Positions 25,001-33,368 of a stretch of 64,000 nt of DNA are shown in pieces. The notes below the pieces were generated by a model. It was given only the letters and a program-made list of their open reading frames with translations, had not been told where the DNA came from and ran no database searches. Source of the DNA: Trogon surrucura. Lineage: Eukaryota; Chordata; Aves; Trogoniformes; Trogonidae. Both the position numbers and the translations under genes were made by a program. The DNA lies in the NCBI GenBank assembly GCA_020746105.1, contig CM036618.1:123181280-123245279 (forward strand). Direction: 5' to 3'. How positions within the stretch are numbered: the first letter of the stretch is position 1; each line of letters begins with the position of its first letter.

Positions 25001-26809
25001 AGAAAATTTGTAGTGGAAAGCAGAGAATGTTTGTTCGAGAACACACTTTTCTGTGTTTTTATTTAGCTCTTATCTCTGTGCAAGATAATACAAATTTCTA
25101 AGTTTTGTTGTATGTCAAAAAAGAAAGAGTAGAAAAATAATTAACAGTGCAGGGGCTGCTGGGATGGTTTCCTAATAAATGCCTTTTTTTTTGCTTTACG
25201 CAGGTACTGGTTTTGATTTCGGACTGCCTTTGCCCATCCAAGTCAAGATACAGAGCTGATGCATCTGGTGAGAACTCTTCTCTGGGTGAGATACTGTAGG
25301 TTTAAATGTAAACTTGTGGGAGAGAGGGCAATACACCGTCAAGGACCTAGATGTGAATCCATAATCCAGGTATTCATTTTAGTCACACTGAAAAGATTGA
25401 TTTGTCAGGCTCTGAAATACCCATATCAAAGCATCCACCTGGAGGATAGCAAAGCAAGGCAAAAAAACCCCAAACAGTTATTTGTTCGAGTTTCCACAGC
25501 TATGAAGAGGCTAAATGCATTCAAAATGAGCATGTCTTGAAAAAAAGATACTGGGATTTGTATATTTTGTGGAGGTGTGTATTCAGCAGACCTTTTGTTT
25601 AAATATAAATTTGCTTTGGCAGGAGACTTCCACATCCCAATGCACTCTCTGTATATTGCATTAGGAGATGCAACATCCTGAGCTTATAAAATTTTCTACA
25701 AAACTTATGGTTGGAGAAAGGAGGAGATAGAGGGAATGAATCTAGAGACTGCAGGTGTGGGGACAGGGAGGGTGTTGCATCTCCTTCGAAGAGAAGAACT
25801 TTCTGATCCTTAGTGAGAGGGTTTCGAAATAGTGTTCTGCTCCCTGTGAACATGGGAGGAAAAAACTTGCACGCAAAATGAAGTCTCTTGTCAGCTCTAG
25901 ATGCGTGTTAAGCTCCAGAACACTTTTTGGTATGTTTGTGCTGTTAAGAGGAGTCAAAACTTCTAATTGAAAATTAATATTTTTAATTGTGTGCATTTGT
26001 ATGTATTGGTTTGCTCTTGAAGATGAAAACGCATCTGCGACACTTGCAAATAAGACTTGAGCCAAGTCTAGAATTCATAAATGTGCAAAATCACATTTTC
26101 AAAATCTTAGATGTTCCTCAGTATGAAAAGAAACCTGCACCAACGTGTGCTTGTGCAGTGTGCTTCCTAGCTGGCTGATTGACCTAACAGCAGCTGTTAG
26201 GACAGAGCTTATGGGTATCTTTCCCTGGTAAGGATCCCCATTCAAGGAGTCAAGTAAAATTCATCTGTCTGTAGTTCGTAACTTGTTGGAACAAAATGAA
26301 AGCTATCTCTGCCTGATGTGGAGGAAAACCAAATGAAAATGGAGGAGGCATGCTACTGGCGGTTTGTATGAAACTGAAAAATAAGGGAAATCTACTCCTG
26401 TACAGCTTTTCAGTGATAACATTCACAACTATTTCAGGATACAGACATGGTGATGTAACTTTAAAAGGCATTGTTCTGCGACTCAGTCTAATTCCAGTAT
26501 TTGTAACTCTTCTTTTGTTTAGAAGAAGCAATTATGAAGGATAATGTGGAGAACGCGGCATTAGAAGAACCAGAGGAGGCCACAGAGCTTTTTGCAGATA
26601 ATGCAGAAGAGACTGCAGATGTAAAAGATCTCTCGGATGGAGAAGGTGCAGCAAATTCAAGTGCTGATGATTCAGAGGAGGATTTAGCACTTGGAAAAGA
26701 ATCAGGGGAAGAAGAATTGGAAAACTTAAGTGAACAACCTTTAGCTGATTCAGAGACTGAAAGCTCAGTAAGACAGCGTAAAAGTCAGGTGGCTGATAAC
26801 GGACTATAG
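3847..26809 (+). CDS. TMX4: TMX4, thioredoxin-related transmembrane protein 4 (whole gene, 8 coding exons)
   Basis: Type I ER-membrane member of the protein disulfide isomerase family; it acts on disulfides of secretory proteins from the lumenal side. Exons: 3847-4052, 12558-12673, 16479-16524, 20035-20163, 21123-21168, 22876-22977, 25204-25267 and 26523-26809, totalling 996 nt (331 residues and a stop). Order: signal peptide (about 1-31), thioredoxin domain with active site CPAC (74-77) and cis-Pro119, one membrane span (about 194-222), then a cytosolic acidic tail ending in RQRKS (320-324). The N-W-S glycosylation sequon at N56, the tail and the RQR-type ER-retention motif fit TMX4 better than the paralogue TMX1. 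Human TMX4 is 349 residues by memory, and the difference lies mainly in the acidic tail. The start has A at -3 and G at +4; the frame is open upstream to 3499, but only the 3847 ATG places the signal peptide at the N-terminus. HAO1 follows in tandem, as in human. Confidence 0.95.
4053..12557. other. TMX4 intron 1 (8.5 kb)
   Basis: Starts gtgagt and ends cctttag. The first 370 bases remain in the CpG island; the rest is AT-rich. I see no interspersed repeat or gene. A/C-rich low-complexity tracts occur at 6906-6970, 7561-7590 and 8445-8491. Confidence 0.85.
12558..12673 (+). CDS. TMX4: TMX4 exon 2: redox active site
   Basis: Codes F69 (completed) to the first base of G108. It begins with the thioredoxin motif [10 protein letters not shown], placing the redox pair at C74 and C77. 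The following [10 protein letters not shown] segment is close to human TMX4. Acceptor cctttag, donor CCAG|gtatag. Confidence 0.95.
12674..16478. other. TMX4 intron 2 (3.8 kb)
   Basis: Contains one minus-strand tRNA-headed SINE (15534-15716) and otherwise unremarkable AT-rich sequence. It ends in a strong polypyrimidine tract (16451-16476) before TAG. Confidence 0.85.
15534..15716 (-). mobile_element. tRNA-Ile-headed, CR1-tailed SINE (TguSINE1-like), copy A
   Basis: On the minus strand the element begins near 15716 with GGGGCTGGTTAGCTCACTCG and continues through an anticodon-loop-like CTGATAA to GGTTCGATCCCC. These are the A-box, anticodon loop (GAT, Ile) and B-box regions of a tRNA-Ile. The body ends with a CR1 3' tail (GGTCCCTTCCAGCC, then ATTCTATGG). 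A tRNA head joined to a CR1 tail is the structure of the passerine SINE TguSINE1, which is moved by CR1 enzymes. This copy is essentially full length, about 180 bp, inside TMX4 intron 2. Confidence 0.85.
16479..16524 (+). CDS. TMX4: TMX4 exon 3 (46 nt): cis-proline segment
   Basis: Codes G108 to H123 (split). It carries [11 protein letters not shown], containing the cis-Pro119 that faces the active site in thioredoxin folds. Acceptor tttctag, donor CA|gtaagt. The frame restarts correctly at 20035. Confidence 0.93.
17401..19876 (+). mobile_element. 5'-truncated, decayed CR1 LINE retrotransposon
   Basis: Conceptual translation across three frames gives the C-terminal part of a CR1 endonuclease ([12 protein letters not shown], then [10 protein letters not shown]), the reverse transcriptase ([22 protein letters not shown]) and the C-terminal region ([24 protein letters not shown]). 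It ends with a typical CR1 3' end (GGTTGGACTAGATGATC, GGTCCCTTCCAACC, ATTCTATG). The 5' UTR, first ORF and endonuclease N-terminus are missing, the usual result of incomplete reverse transcription. It cannot move itself: there are frameshifts, nonsense codons and a lost catalytic Asp. Confidence 0.95.
17402..19901 (+). pseudogene. Broken CR1 pol (endonuclease and reverse transcriptase) reading frame
   Basis: Pieces in order: 17402-18145 (endonuclease C-terminal part), 18130-18468 (linker to RT; frame change near 18130-18145), a stop at 18466-18468 where relatives have Trp, RT continuing to about 18710, a one-base loss near 18757 after YLDFNKA, 18812-19084 (RT palm), a second Trp-to-TGA at 19082-19084, a further piece from 19100, then 19230-19901 for the C-terminal region. 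The palm motif that should read [FY]ADD is FAGD at 18995-19006. The piece ending at 19901 reads past the element's 3' end into flanking intron. Confidence 0.88.
20035..20163 (+). CDS. TMX4: TMX4 exon 4: end of the thioredoxin domain
   Basis: Codes H123 to M166 (split). [11 protein letters not shown] and [10 protein letters not shown] closely follow human TMX4 and mark the last strand and helix of the thioredoxin fold. Donor AT|gtaaca is a weaker site than its neighbours. It is required because the next exon starts with G to complete Met. Confidence 0.93.
20164..21122. other. TMX4 intron 4 (about 1 kb)
   Basis: AT-rich intron without recognised repeats or genes; ends ggttttctag. Confidence 0.85.
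21123..21168 (+). CDS. TMX4: TMX4 exon 5 (46 nt): juxtamembrane segment
   Basis: Codes M166 (completed) to R181: [15 protein letters not shown] after the split Met. It aligns with SGMAGLFSISGKIW of human TMX4, recalled from memory. Acceptor tttctag, donor CGG|gtgagt, leaving phase 0. Confidence 0.93.
21169..22875. other. TMX4 intron 5 (1.7 kb)
   Basis: AT-rich with no gene or interspersed repeat recognised. An A-run plus CCCCAAACC tract sits at 22316-22335. Confidence 0.85.
22876..22977 (+). CDS. TMX4: TMX4 exon 6: transmembrane helix
   Basis: Exactly 34 codons, residues 182-215. A lumenal stretch ([11 protein letters not shown]) leads into a long hydrophobic run ([19 protein letters not shown]), the single membrane span. 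Acceptor tttccag, donor TTG|gtaaga. Confidence 0.94.
22978..25203. other. TMX4 intron 6 (2.2 kb)
   Basis: Contains an old CR1 3' remnant (23118-23385). The rest shows nothing recognisable. Ends ttacgcag. Confidence 0.85.
23118..23385 (+). mobile_element. Old CR1 3'-end fragment
   Basis: Similar to the terminal region of CR1 elements: TCAAGTGATAGGATGTGAGG, later CACTGGAACAGGCTTCCTAG, and a degraded end GGACTGTATGATCC. It is more diverged than the CR1 at 17.4 kb, so the insertion is older. No reading frame remains. Confidence 0.8.
25204..25267 (+). CDS. TMX4: TMX4 exon 7: end of membrane span and cytosolic start
   Basis: Codes residues 216-236 plus one base. VLVLISDC completes the membrane helix, and LCPSKSRYR is the positive cytosolic flank expected of a type I protein. 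Donor TCTG|gtgaga. Confidence 0.93.
25268..26522. other. TMX4 intron 7 (1.3 kb)
   Basis: No repeat family or gene recognised. A run of A followed by CCCCAAAC lies at 25461-25475. Ends ttgtttag. Confidence 0.85.
26523..26809 (+). CDS. TMX4: TMX4 exon 8: acidic cytosolic tail and stop
   Basis: Codes E237 to L331 and TAG at 26807-26809. The tail is strongly acidic with Glu/Asp/Ser runs ([24 protein letters not shown]). It ends [12 protein letters not shown]; human TMX4 ends almost identically by memory. The Arg-based RQR (320-322) is the family's ER-retention signal. Confidence 0.95.
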
Positions 26810-29770
26810 CTTTTCCTGTAGTGGATTTTGTACACTTGGACCAAAGAAGTGTCAGGCTCCGAGTCTGACGCTGAAGCTTACACTTGATGTGTCATTTGTG
26901 TTTACGCAAAACCTCTGCTCTGTCAGGAGGCGCTTTTTTTTTTTTCTTTTAAGCTAATACTTGTTTACTTACTGTTTCATAAGCACATATGCTGTGTGTT
27001 GTATTACTTTAGCCATGACAATCAAAATAAGTGTATCTTACCTGTTCAGAGTCAGAAGAGAAAAAGTGCGTAACAGTCTCAGTTCACTGGTAGTAAGATG
27101 GGCATCGATGCTTCTGCTCCTTTAAGTATTGACCTAAGCAAAATTTTTTTTTTAACTCTTTACAGTAGGTTGTCAGGACTGTGACTTTTCTGTCTGAATG
27201 TTTGTTGTTTCCAAATGCCAGAGCAGCAGCAGCAAATTGATACAGTAGTGAAAGAAGGCACCTTGTTAGTCTTCTGTTAACAATGGTGTGCACGATGGGT
27301 TTATTTTTATCACTTTCAGCTGAAGCACCTTTCTCTTTCATTTCTATTAATGTTTACTTTGAAAGTTTATTGTACAGTATGTCCCCAGGTTGTTCAGTTT
27401 TGCTGATTCGAAGGCAAGCTGCACATCTCAGGCTCATCAGCTCAGGTTTTCAACCCAAGGAGTTGGAGTAATTGAAAACCTGAGGCCGAGAAAGAACGGC
27501 AGCTAAATGCTTAAAACATATTTGAACTTTTAAAAGGTTTAAAGAAAATTATTTTGGTCAGGGTGGTTTCTTTGCCAAAGCATGACTTTTTTTTTTTTTT
27601 TTTTTTCCCCTTCAAGAGATCATAGTGAGAAGTATTCACTTTGCAGTCAGTAAATTGTATATTTCTTGCCAATATAAGCTTGTCATATGCAGTGCTGTGC
27701 TGCCATTTCCAACTCAGAATACTTTTGGCAGAGCTCAAACTTCTTTAATGATAGTAACTGAAGCGACACTTCAGATTTTACCTTTGATCGCGTTTTCTAC
27801 TTTTTGTCACAGGAATCAGCATGTTAGGAAAAGAGAGAGGTGTGAGCGGGCAGTGGAGAGAAGCTTTTGATTTTGCTACTTATATCAAGATAAACGTGTC
27901 TGTGGAGCTGTGTAAAGTGTAAATGGCTTGACAGGTAGAGAGCATTAGGGGTAGGTAGAATATTTGAGTCATTCAAGATAGCAGTATTTCCCTCCTTTGA
28001 CTTGGTTAATATATATGGCTTTTTTTTTCAGTGGGGGACACCTGCAATGAGATCCTGTATTTTCCTGTTTTGTTGATGTGTGATCATGTGTGTAAGATGT
28101 ATTTTAATCTTGTTTGTTTGATTTTTTTTTTTTATATATATATATACACATATATATATTGCATAGACCTTGCTAACGTGCATGAATTTCATCTTGTTCC
28201 TCAAGAGTAATCGGGGATGAAATCATCTCTCATTAGAAGAGACAAGTTGCAAGTGCAAAATGCTGGTTTCCTTTGAGACTGAGATTAATAGGGCCAATTT
28301 GTGTTTAAAGTTAGTTTTTTTTGTTTGTTGTTCTTTTTAAAATGCTCATAAAGAGCATGTTTATTAAGAAAGCTTAATTTTTGTCTGTGTCCTGTTGCAT
28401 ATCGTGTCTTGGACTTATATGGTAGAAGCTTTGCCGTACGGTAGAAGCATTTGTCTTACAGCTGTGTAAAGAACAAAATTACACTGCATATATTGAATAT
28501 GAATTTTCATAAGGAATGTTCTCAGTCTGGAGCTTGAATTTCATACAGTGGACACATGTAAATATGCTTTCACATATGTGAAAACATACAGTTGATAATA
28601 TATGTTGCACTATAACGAGCACAGTTTGTCATGTATTATTTGGGTATCATCCCCCATAACTGGGCAATTGTAGAAACTTGCAGGCAGCAGAACTTGGTAG
28701 TAGTTGAAGTACGTAGCAGCAGCTTCTGTTTTTCTTGCTCTTATTTGTAAAAATTAAGAAACCTTTGTGGTGACTGCAGCCTGGAGTGAAGAACTGTGCA
28801 CCTAAAAGCTCAAAGTACAGACGGGTTGTTTCTATGATATATTTGCTTGTTTCATTCTCTGTGCATCAGGAGCCCATGAAAGTCTAGAAGAAAAAACAAG
28901 ACTTGAACCTTATTTCATGAGACAAGCAGGAGTCAGCATGTGTGTTCAGTTACACAAGCTTGGATAAGAGTAGACGTACTCTCTCAGTCATGGATCCAAA
29001 ACTACGAGGCATTGAAAAATATGTGGGACTGGATCCACCACAGAGGAAGGGTAATGATGACTTTGGTTGTGTGCCAAAGAGGATGTTTTATACTGCGTAG
29101 GGTCTTGTGATACTCAGTGTGCAGGAGAGAGCATATCAATGTTAAATTTTGATTCAGTTTCTCTTCACTTGTGTAATATCGTGGAGCCAGTCATCTAATA
29201 TCCTCTTCAGCTATTTAAAGAGGTTTTAACTTTAAAAGATGCAGAATATCTTTATACCTCATGGAAGCTTGGTTGGATGCCTTTTGGAATATGAAGTATG
29301 AATAAGTCAACTGTACCTCTTTTCAGTGGCTTAAGATGAGGTATTTGGGCTTTTTGAATGTTTAGACAAAAAAGATATTCTCCCAAGAGTTGGATTTCAT
29401 TACAAGCAAGTGCAAACCACAAATGACACTTTGTCTTACAAGAGACATGGTTTATGAGATGCTGTGAGAAAGATCAGAAGCGCCTTTGTGTGGTGATTCT
29501 CTGAAGTCCCAGCTTACATTTCCTCTGGTTTTATGTCACTGGTAAGTTTGGATTATTTAAGATGAAGATGCTAAGTAGTTTCCTTCATAACAGACCTAAC
29601 TAAGATTGCTCTCTGATGAGCAGGAGTGAAGTAAGCAGTCAGCAAGTGACAGCAACTCGTCTCTTCGTGGATTTGTCTTGTGAATCTAGACTTCTGAGGT
29701 TTCTTGGATGTAGTATGTCGTTGCTCCTGGGTTTTCATTAATAAATTAAGGACTATTAATGCTAACTTGG
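26810..29770 (+). other. Probable long 3' UTR of TMX4
   Basis: T-rich sequence after the stop, without coding potential. Human TMX4 has a long 3' UTR. The first canonical AATAAA I find after the stop is at 29740-29745, giving a UTR of about 2.95 kb if used. A weaker TATAAA signal near 30575 is an alternative. The end is a guess; a T run at about 27588-27607 and a (TA)n tract at 28121-28161 lie inside. Confidence 0.35.
28121..28161. repeat. T run followed by (TA)n/(CA) microsatellite
   Basis: An A followed by a 12-base T run, then about 8 TA units, an ACACA interruption and more TA units. A simple repeat within the probable TMX4 3' UTR, likely variable in length. Confidence 0.9.
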
Positions 29771-31853
29771 ATTTGACTGTATTTGACATGTATTCGAGTA
29801 TCTTGTTACAAAGATCACTAAGTTGTGATTAAGACTTGGGAAAAACAGGTGCTGTGCAACTCTTGGTGTCTCCAACTGAGTCATATTTTATAGGGAAAAT
29901 ATTGTAGCGAGATACTCAACTTTGACTAACGTGGGATTTTTCCCACTAAAACATGTTAATTGAATCATGCGAATATAGTACTAATTAGACTATTACAATA
30001 GTATTAAACTCGGCGTGTTCCCCCCCCCAAAAAAGGTCGGTATCGATCTTTTATGCAACCTCTGAGTGTTGTGTTCTCTCTGTTCTGTTATAATTAATTT
30101 TAACAAATGGAACTTGTTCTTGCAACCTCAGGGTAGACAGAATGTCCTTGGAGAAGCTGCTGCTAATGCTGTTGAAAATGTTTTGACTAAGGATGGGGCT
30201 GTAAGGCTTGTAAGCTAGAGCTGCTTGTCAAAAATTACTTCAGATTTTTTAGAGAACCAACTTAAGTTTCAAACGGGATGTGTGCCACTCTGAAAACCAG
30301 TCCCTGCAATGGATCTGAATGTGAATGCAAATCACTCAGAAAATCCAGTGGGTTGATTTTTGAAGAGGCTAGGAATACTTACAGCATTTGAAAACTTCTG
30401 TCCTCAAGATTTGTGTGAAAATTGTACTTGTGTCTTGAAACACTTTGTATCTGCTGCACCCGTGCTGGGCGACACTTGCTATGTGGGCTTTCTTCGTGGA
30501 GATGTTATGTGGAATTGTCTTTTATACAAAAGTGTTGCAAATTTATACTATGGGTATTTTTACTGAAATTCCATATAAAATTTGTATTTATGATCTCCTT
30601 GCAGTTACTTTTCATTTTCTCAGTGTGTAGATTGCTCACCTGTGTAATTGACAAAAATTATTCTTTTTAATAACTGATCTTCCAATTAATAATAGAGGTT
30701 GTAAGATTCCTTAAACTCTTTAAACCAAACCTGTACATTACATGGCTGAAAAAAAGCTTGGAAAAAGCATACCCAGATGGGGAGTAACTGTATAAAATGC
30801 AGCTGGAGCTCAAATGCAGGCCGCTGGGAAAAATAGTGTAACTCTGAACCGTCGAAGGCTTCACCTCTCTGCCTCTGTGTTAAGTTCATTTTTCTCTGCC
30901 TTCTGAGAAATCTGCTGACTGCAAATCGTGTGCTAGTGCTCTGTAGGGTTTGGAGGACGGCAGTGAGTTTCTCTCTCCTGGTGTGGTCAAAGAGAAGAGC
31001 GCAGATGTAAATGGCACATCTGGGAGTCATTTGCAATAAGCTGCTAAAGAAACAGACCTTAGGGCCAGGTGTGTGCGAGGGAGAAGTGACTACTGGGAGC
31101 CATCGCTGCGAGGTATTCGGATGATGTGAACAACTCCTGGATCCAGTACACAGATTCATTCTCTGCAGGTGAGTTTCCCAAAGTGCCTTTCAGCTATGAA
31201 CGGAAGACCTGCTGCGTGGGCTGGGTGATTTGCCTTTCACTTTGATTTTCTTTTCTTCCATCGTGTTGATCTCCTGATGGAAAGTTGAAGGGGAAATGGT
31301 ACTGAATGAAGACCTTGCAAGCATTTTGGTGTTTTACTATTTCATGAGCTGTTTCTTTTCTGTCTCATGATAATATGAAATTTTCCCCAGGAAAAAAGGC
31401 AAGTGGAATACTGCAGACAAAATATGATTTGGCTTTGAGAATGACTTTGCGTAAGCAATCAGGCAAACATAAGTTCTGTTTTTATAGAGAAAATACAAAG
31501 ATAGCTCTCTGGCTATACTGGAGTGCTAGAAAAGCTTGGTTTTCTACCTTGGAATTTTGAACTGGACCAAGTGTACCTCCCAGCTCTGGCAACAAGGCTG
31601 CCAAGTAGTGTGTGCCTCCTCCTAGGAGCTGGTCACTGATGGAAATGAAAAGCTGTGTGGTTTTGCAGGAGATCTTGTGGCTGCAATATGGCAGTAGGAA
31701 GGAAATGTAGCCCCTCCTTTTCCCTTTTGTGAGTATTACCCCCCCGCACACTCAAACTCCCCAACGCTTGGCTGTGCCGTGGTGCCTGGGAGGAAATGGT
31801 GCAGATCCCTCGTGAGGCTTGTGCAGCTCTTCCTGGGAGCCACCTGCCTTTAC

Positions 31854-31920
31854 ACAGAGTCACAAAGTGTTAGAGGTTGGAAGGGACCTCAAAGGTCATC
31901 TAGTCCAACCCCCCTGCCAT
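31854..31920 (-). mobile_element. CR1 3'-terminal fragment
   Basis: Minus-strand reading gives the CR1 end: GGTTGGACTAGATGACC, GGTCCCTTCCAACCTC, then AACACTTTGTGACTCTGTG. It is only about 65 bp, a severely 5'-truncated insertion. The subfamily end resembles the scrap at 61550. Confidence 0.85.
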
Positions 31921-32054
31921 TTGCTGCTCATCCTTTCACTCCTAACCTGGCACATACCAGTGGTTTGTTCCTAAGCTCACTTGCCAGGAAACCAAGTCTG
32001 CTGATACCTCCCTTTTTTCCCTTTGTAGGGAAGGGAATGAAAGGGTTGTGCTTT

Positions 32055-32205
32055 CATAGAATCATAGAATCATAGAATGTTAGGGATTGGAAGGGACCTC
32101 GAAAGATCATCAAGTCCAATCCCCCTGCCAGAGCAGGAATGCCTAGACTATGCCACACAGCAACGTGTCCAGGCAGGTCTTGAATGTCTCCAGAGAAGCA
32201 TTAAT
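32055..32205 (-). mobile_element. CR1 3'-terminal fragment with repeated tail
   Basis: The minus strand shows CTGCTCTGGCAGGGGGATTG, GATGATCTTTCGAGGTCCC and an end of three repeats of the ATTCTATG type. These features match the 3' end of the CR1 at 17.4 kb, so both belong to one subfamily. About 150 bp, 5'-truncated. Confidence 0.88.
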
Positions 32206-33200
32206 GAAGACTGGAGTGACTACTTCTTTTAACCAAACATCTTCATTTCTTTCCCAGTAGAAAAACACTTTTAAAAACACCCTATGATCTCTACTTTCAT
32301 TTTGTCTTCCCTGAGAAGAAAGCTATATGTTTAAACATACAAGGAACAAATGGGAATTTAGTAATCAAATATTTTCAGTTTTGTTTCCATTGTGTATGGA
32401 AAGGCTGTTTTTCTTGGCTGGTTAGAATTTCTCAGAGCCTACTAGTACTTTAGACTGTTAAATCTGTTGATCTGATTTCCAGTGGGGTATGAGAGCTGAA
32501 CACAGACACTGCGGATGGTCTCACCACAGGCTGTGCCAGTAGCTGTTGTGCTTGTGGAGGATGCAGAAATGACATTTGAAGTGTTTGGCTGTCAGTCCTA
32601 CATCAAGGACATGAACAGGCTTGATAAGGGCACTTTTCATACCTGGCTATCGCTGTGTGGCTGCGGGGCCAAAAGCAGCACTGAGAACCTCTTTGTGCAT
32701 CTCCCCTGGATTGTTTTCATTATACTCAAAGTCATCCAGGTCCTTCCAGGAGAGCTGCTCCTCCATTTGATTTTTTCCAGCCTTGCTCCAGCCCAGCGGT
32801 CCCCAGGTTTCCCCAAAGAGACCTTCAGGGGCTTGTTAGGGCCACGTGCTCACTGTCTGAGCTAAACAGCCGAGAAACTCCTCATCCCTGCGACAGATCT
32901 TAATTTCTGACTCAGTCTTGTGCTGAAGTCACAGGTGGCTGCTGGAAAGAAAAAAAAAAGCCACAAATATTTTCTGTTGATTCTTCTGACTTGACTGACT
33001 TGGAAGGGGGCAAAGTAAATAGGTTCAGCTCTGATTGACATTGGCTGGAAAAAAATTCACAAACTTTAAGTAGGTATTTTCTGATTTTACGTGGAGAAAT
33101 TCACAAGCATTCACAGGGAATTTGGAAAGCAAAATAACTGCTCGCTTATATCTGTTACTTGATAAAACAGCTGTGCACAGCAGACTTCAGAAATAGATAA

Positions 33201-33368
33201 TCACAGAATCACAGAATGGCCTAGGCTGGAAGGGACCTTAGAAATCATTTAATCCAACCTCCCTGTCATGGGCAGGGACGCCCCTCAAGTAGATCAGGCA
33301 ACACATGAGGACCCAATGGGGATCGAACCCGAGACCTTGGTGTTATCAGCACCACGCTCTAACCGTGT
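33201..33368 (-). mobile_element. TguSINE1-like SINE, copy B, head truncated
   Basis: Same CR1 tail and body as copies A and C. Reading the minus strand, the tRNA-derived head is present from about the D-loop (GGTTAGAGCGTGG) through the CTGATAA loop and GGTTCGATCCCC. Similarity is lost before that, so the first roughly 15 bases of the tRNA are missing. Confidence 0.83.

Noticed and set aside
3847-26809. Assignment of the first gene as TMX1
   Set aside because: The CPAC site suggests TMX1, but the N-terminal sequon region, SGMAGLF-like segment, acidic tail, RQRKSQ ending and the HAO1 neighbour all fit TMX4.
30686-31159. 157-codon minus-strand open frame in the TMX4-HAO1 spacer
   Set aside because: No recognisable family or repeated composition typical of proteins; no supporting signals.
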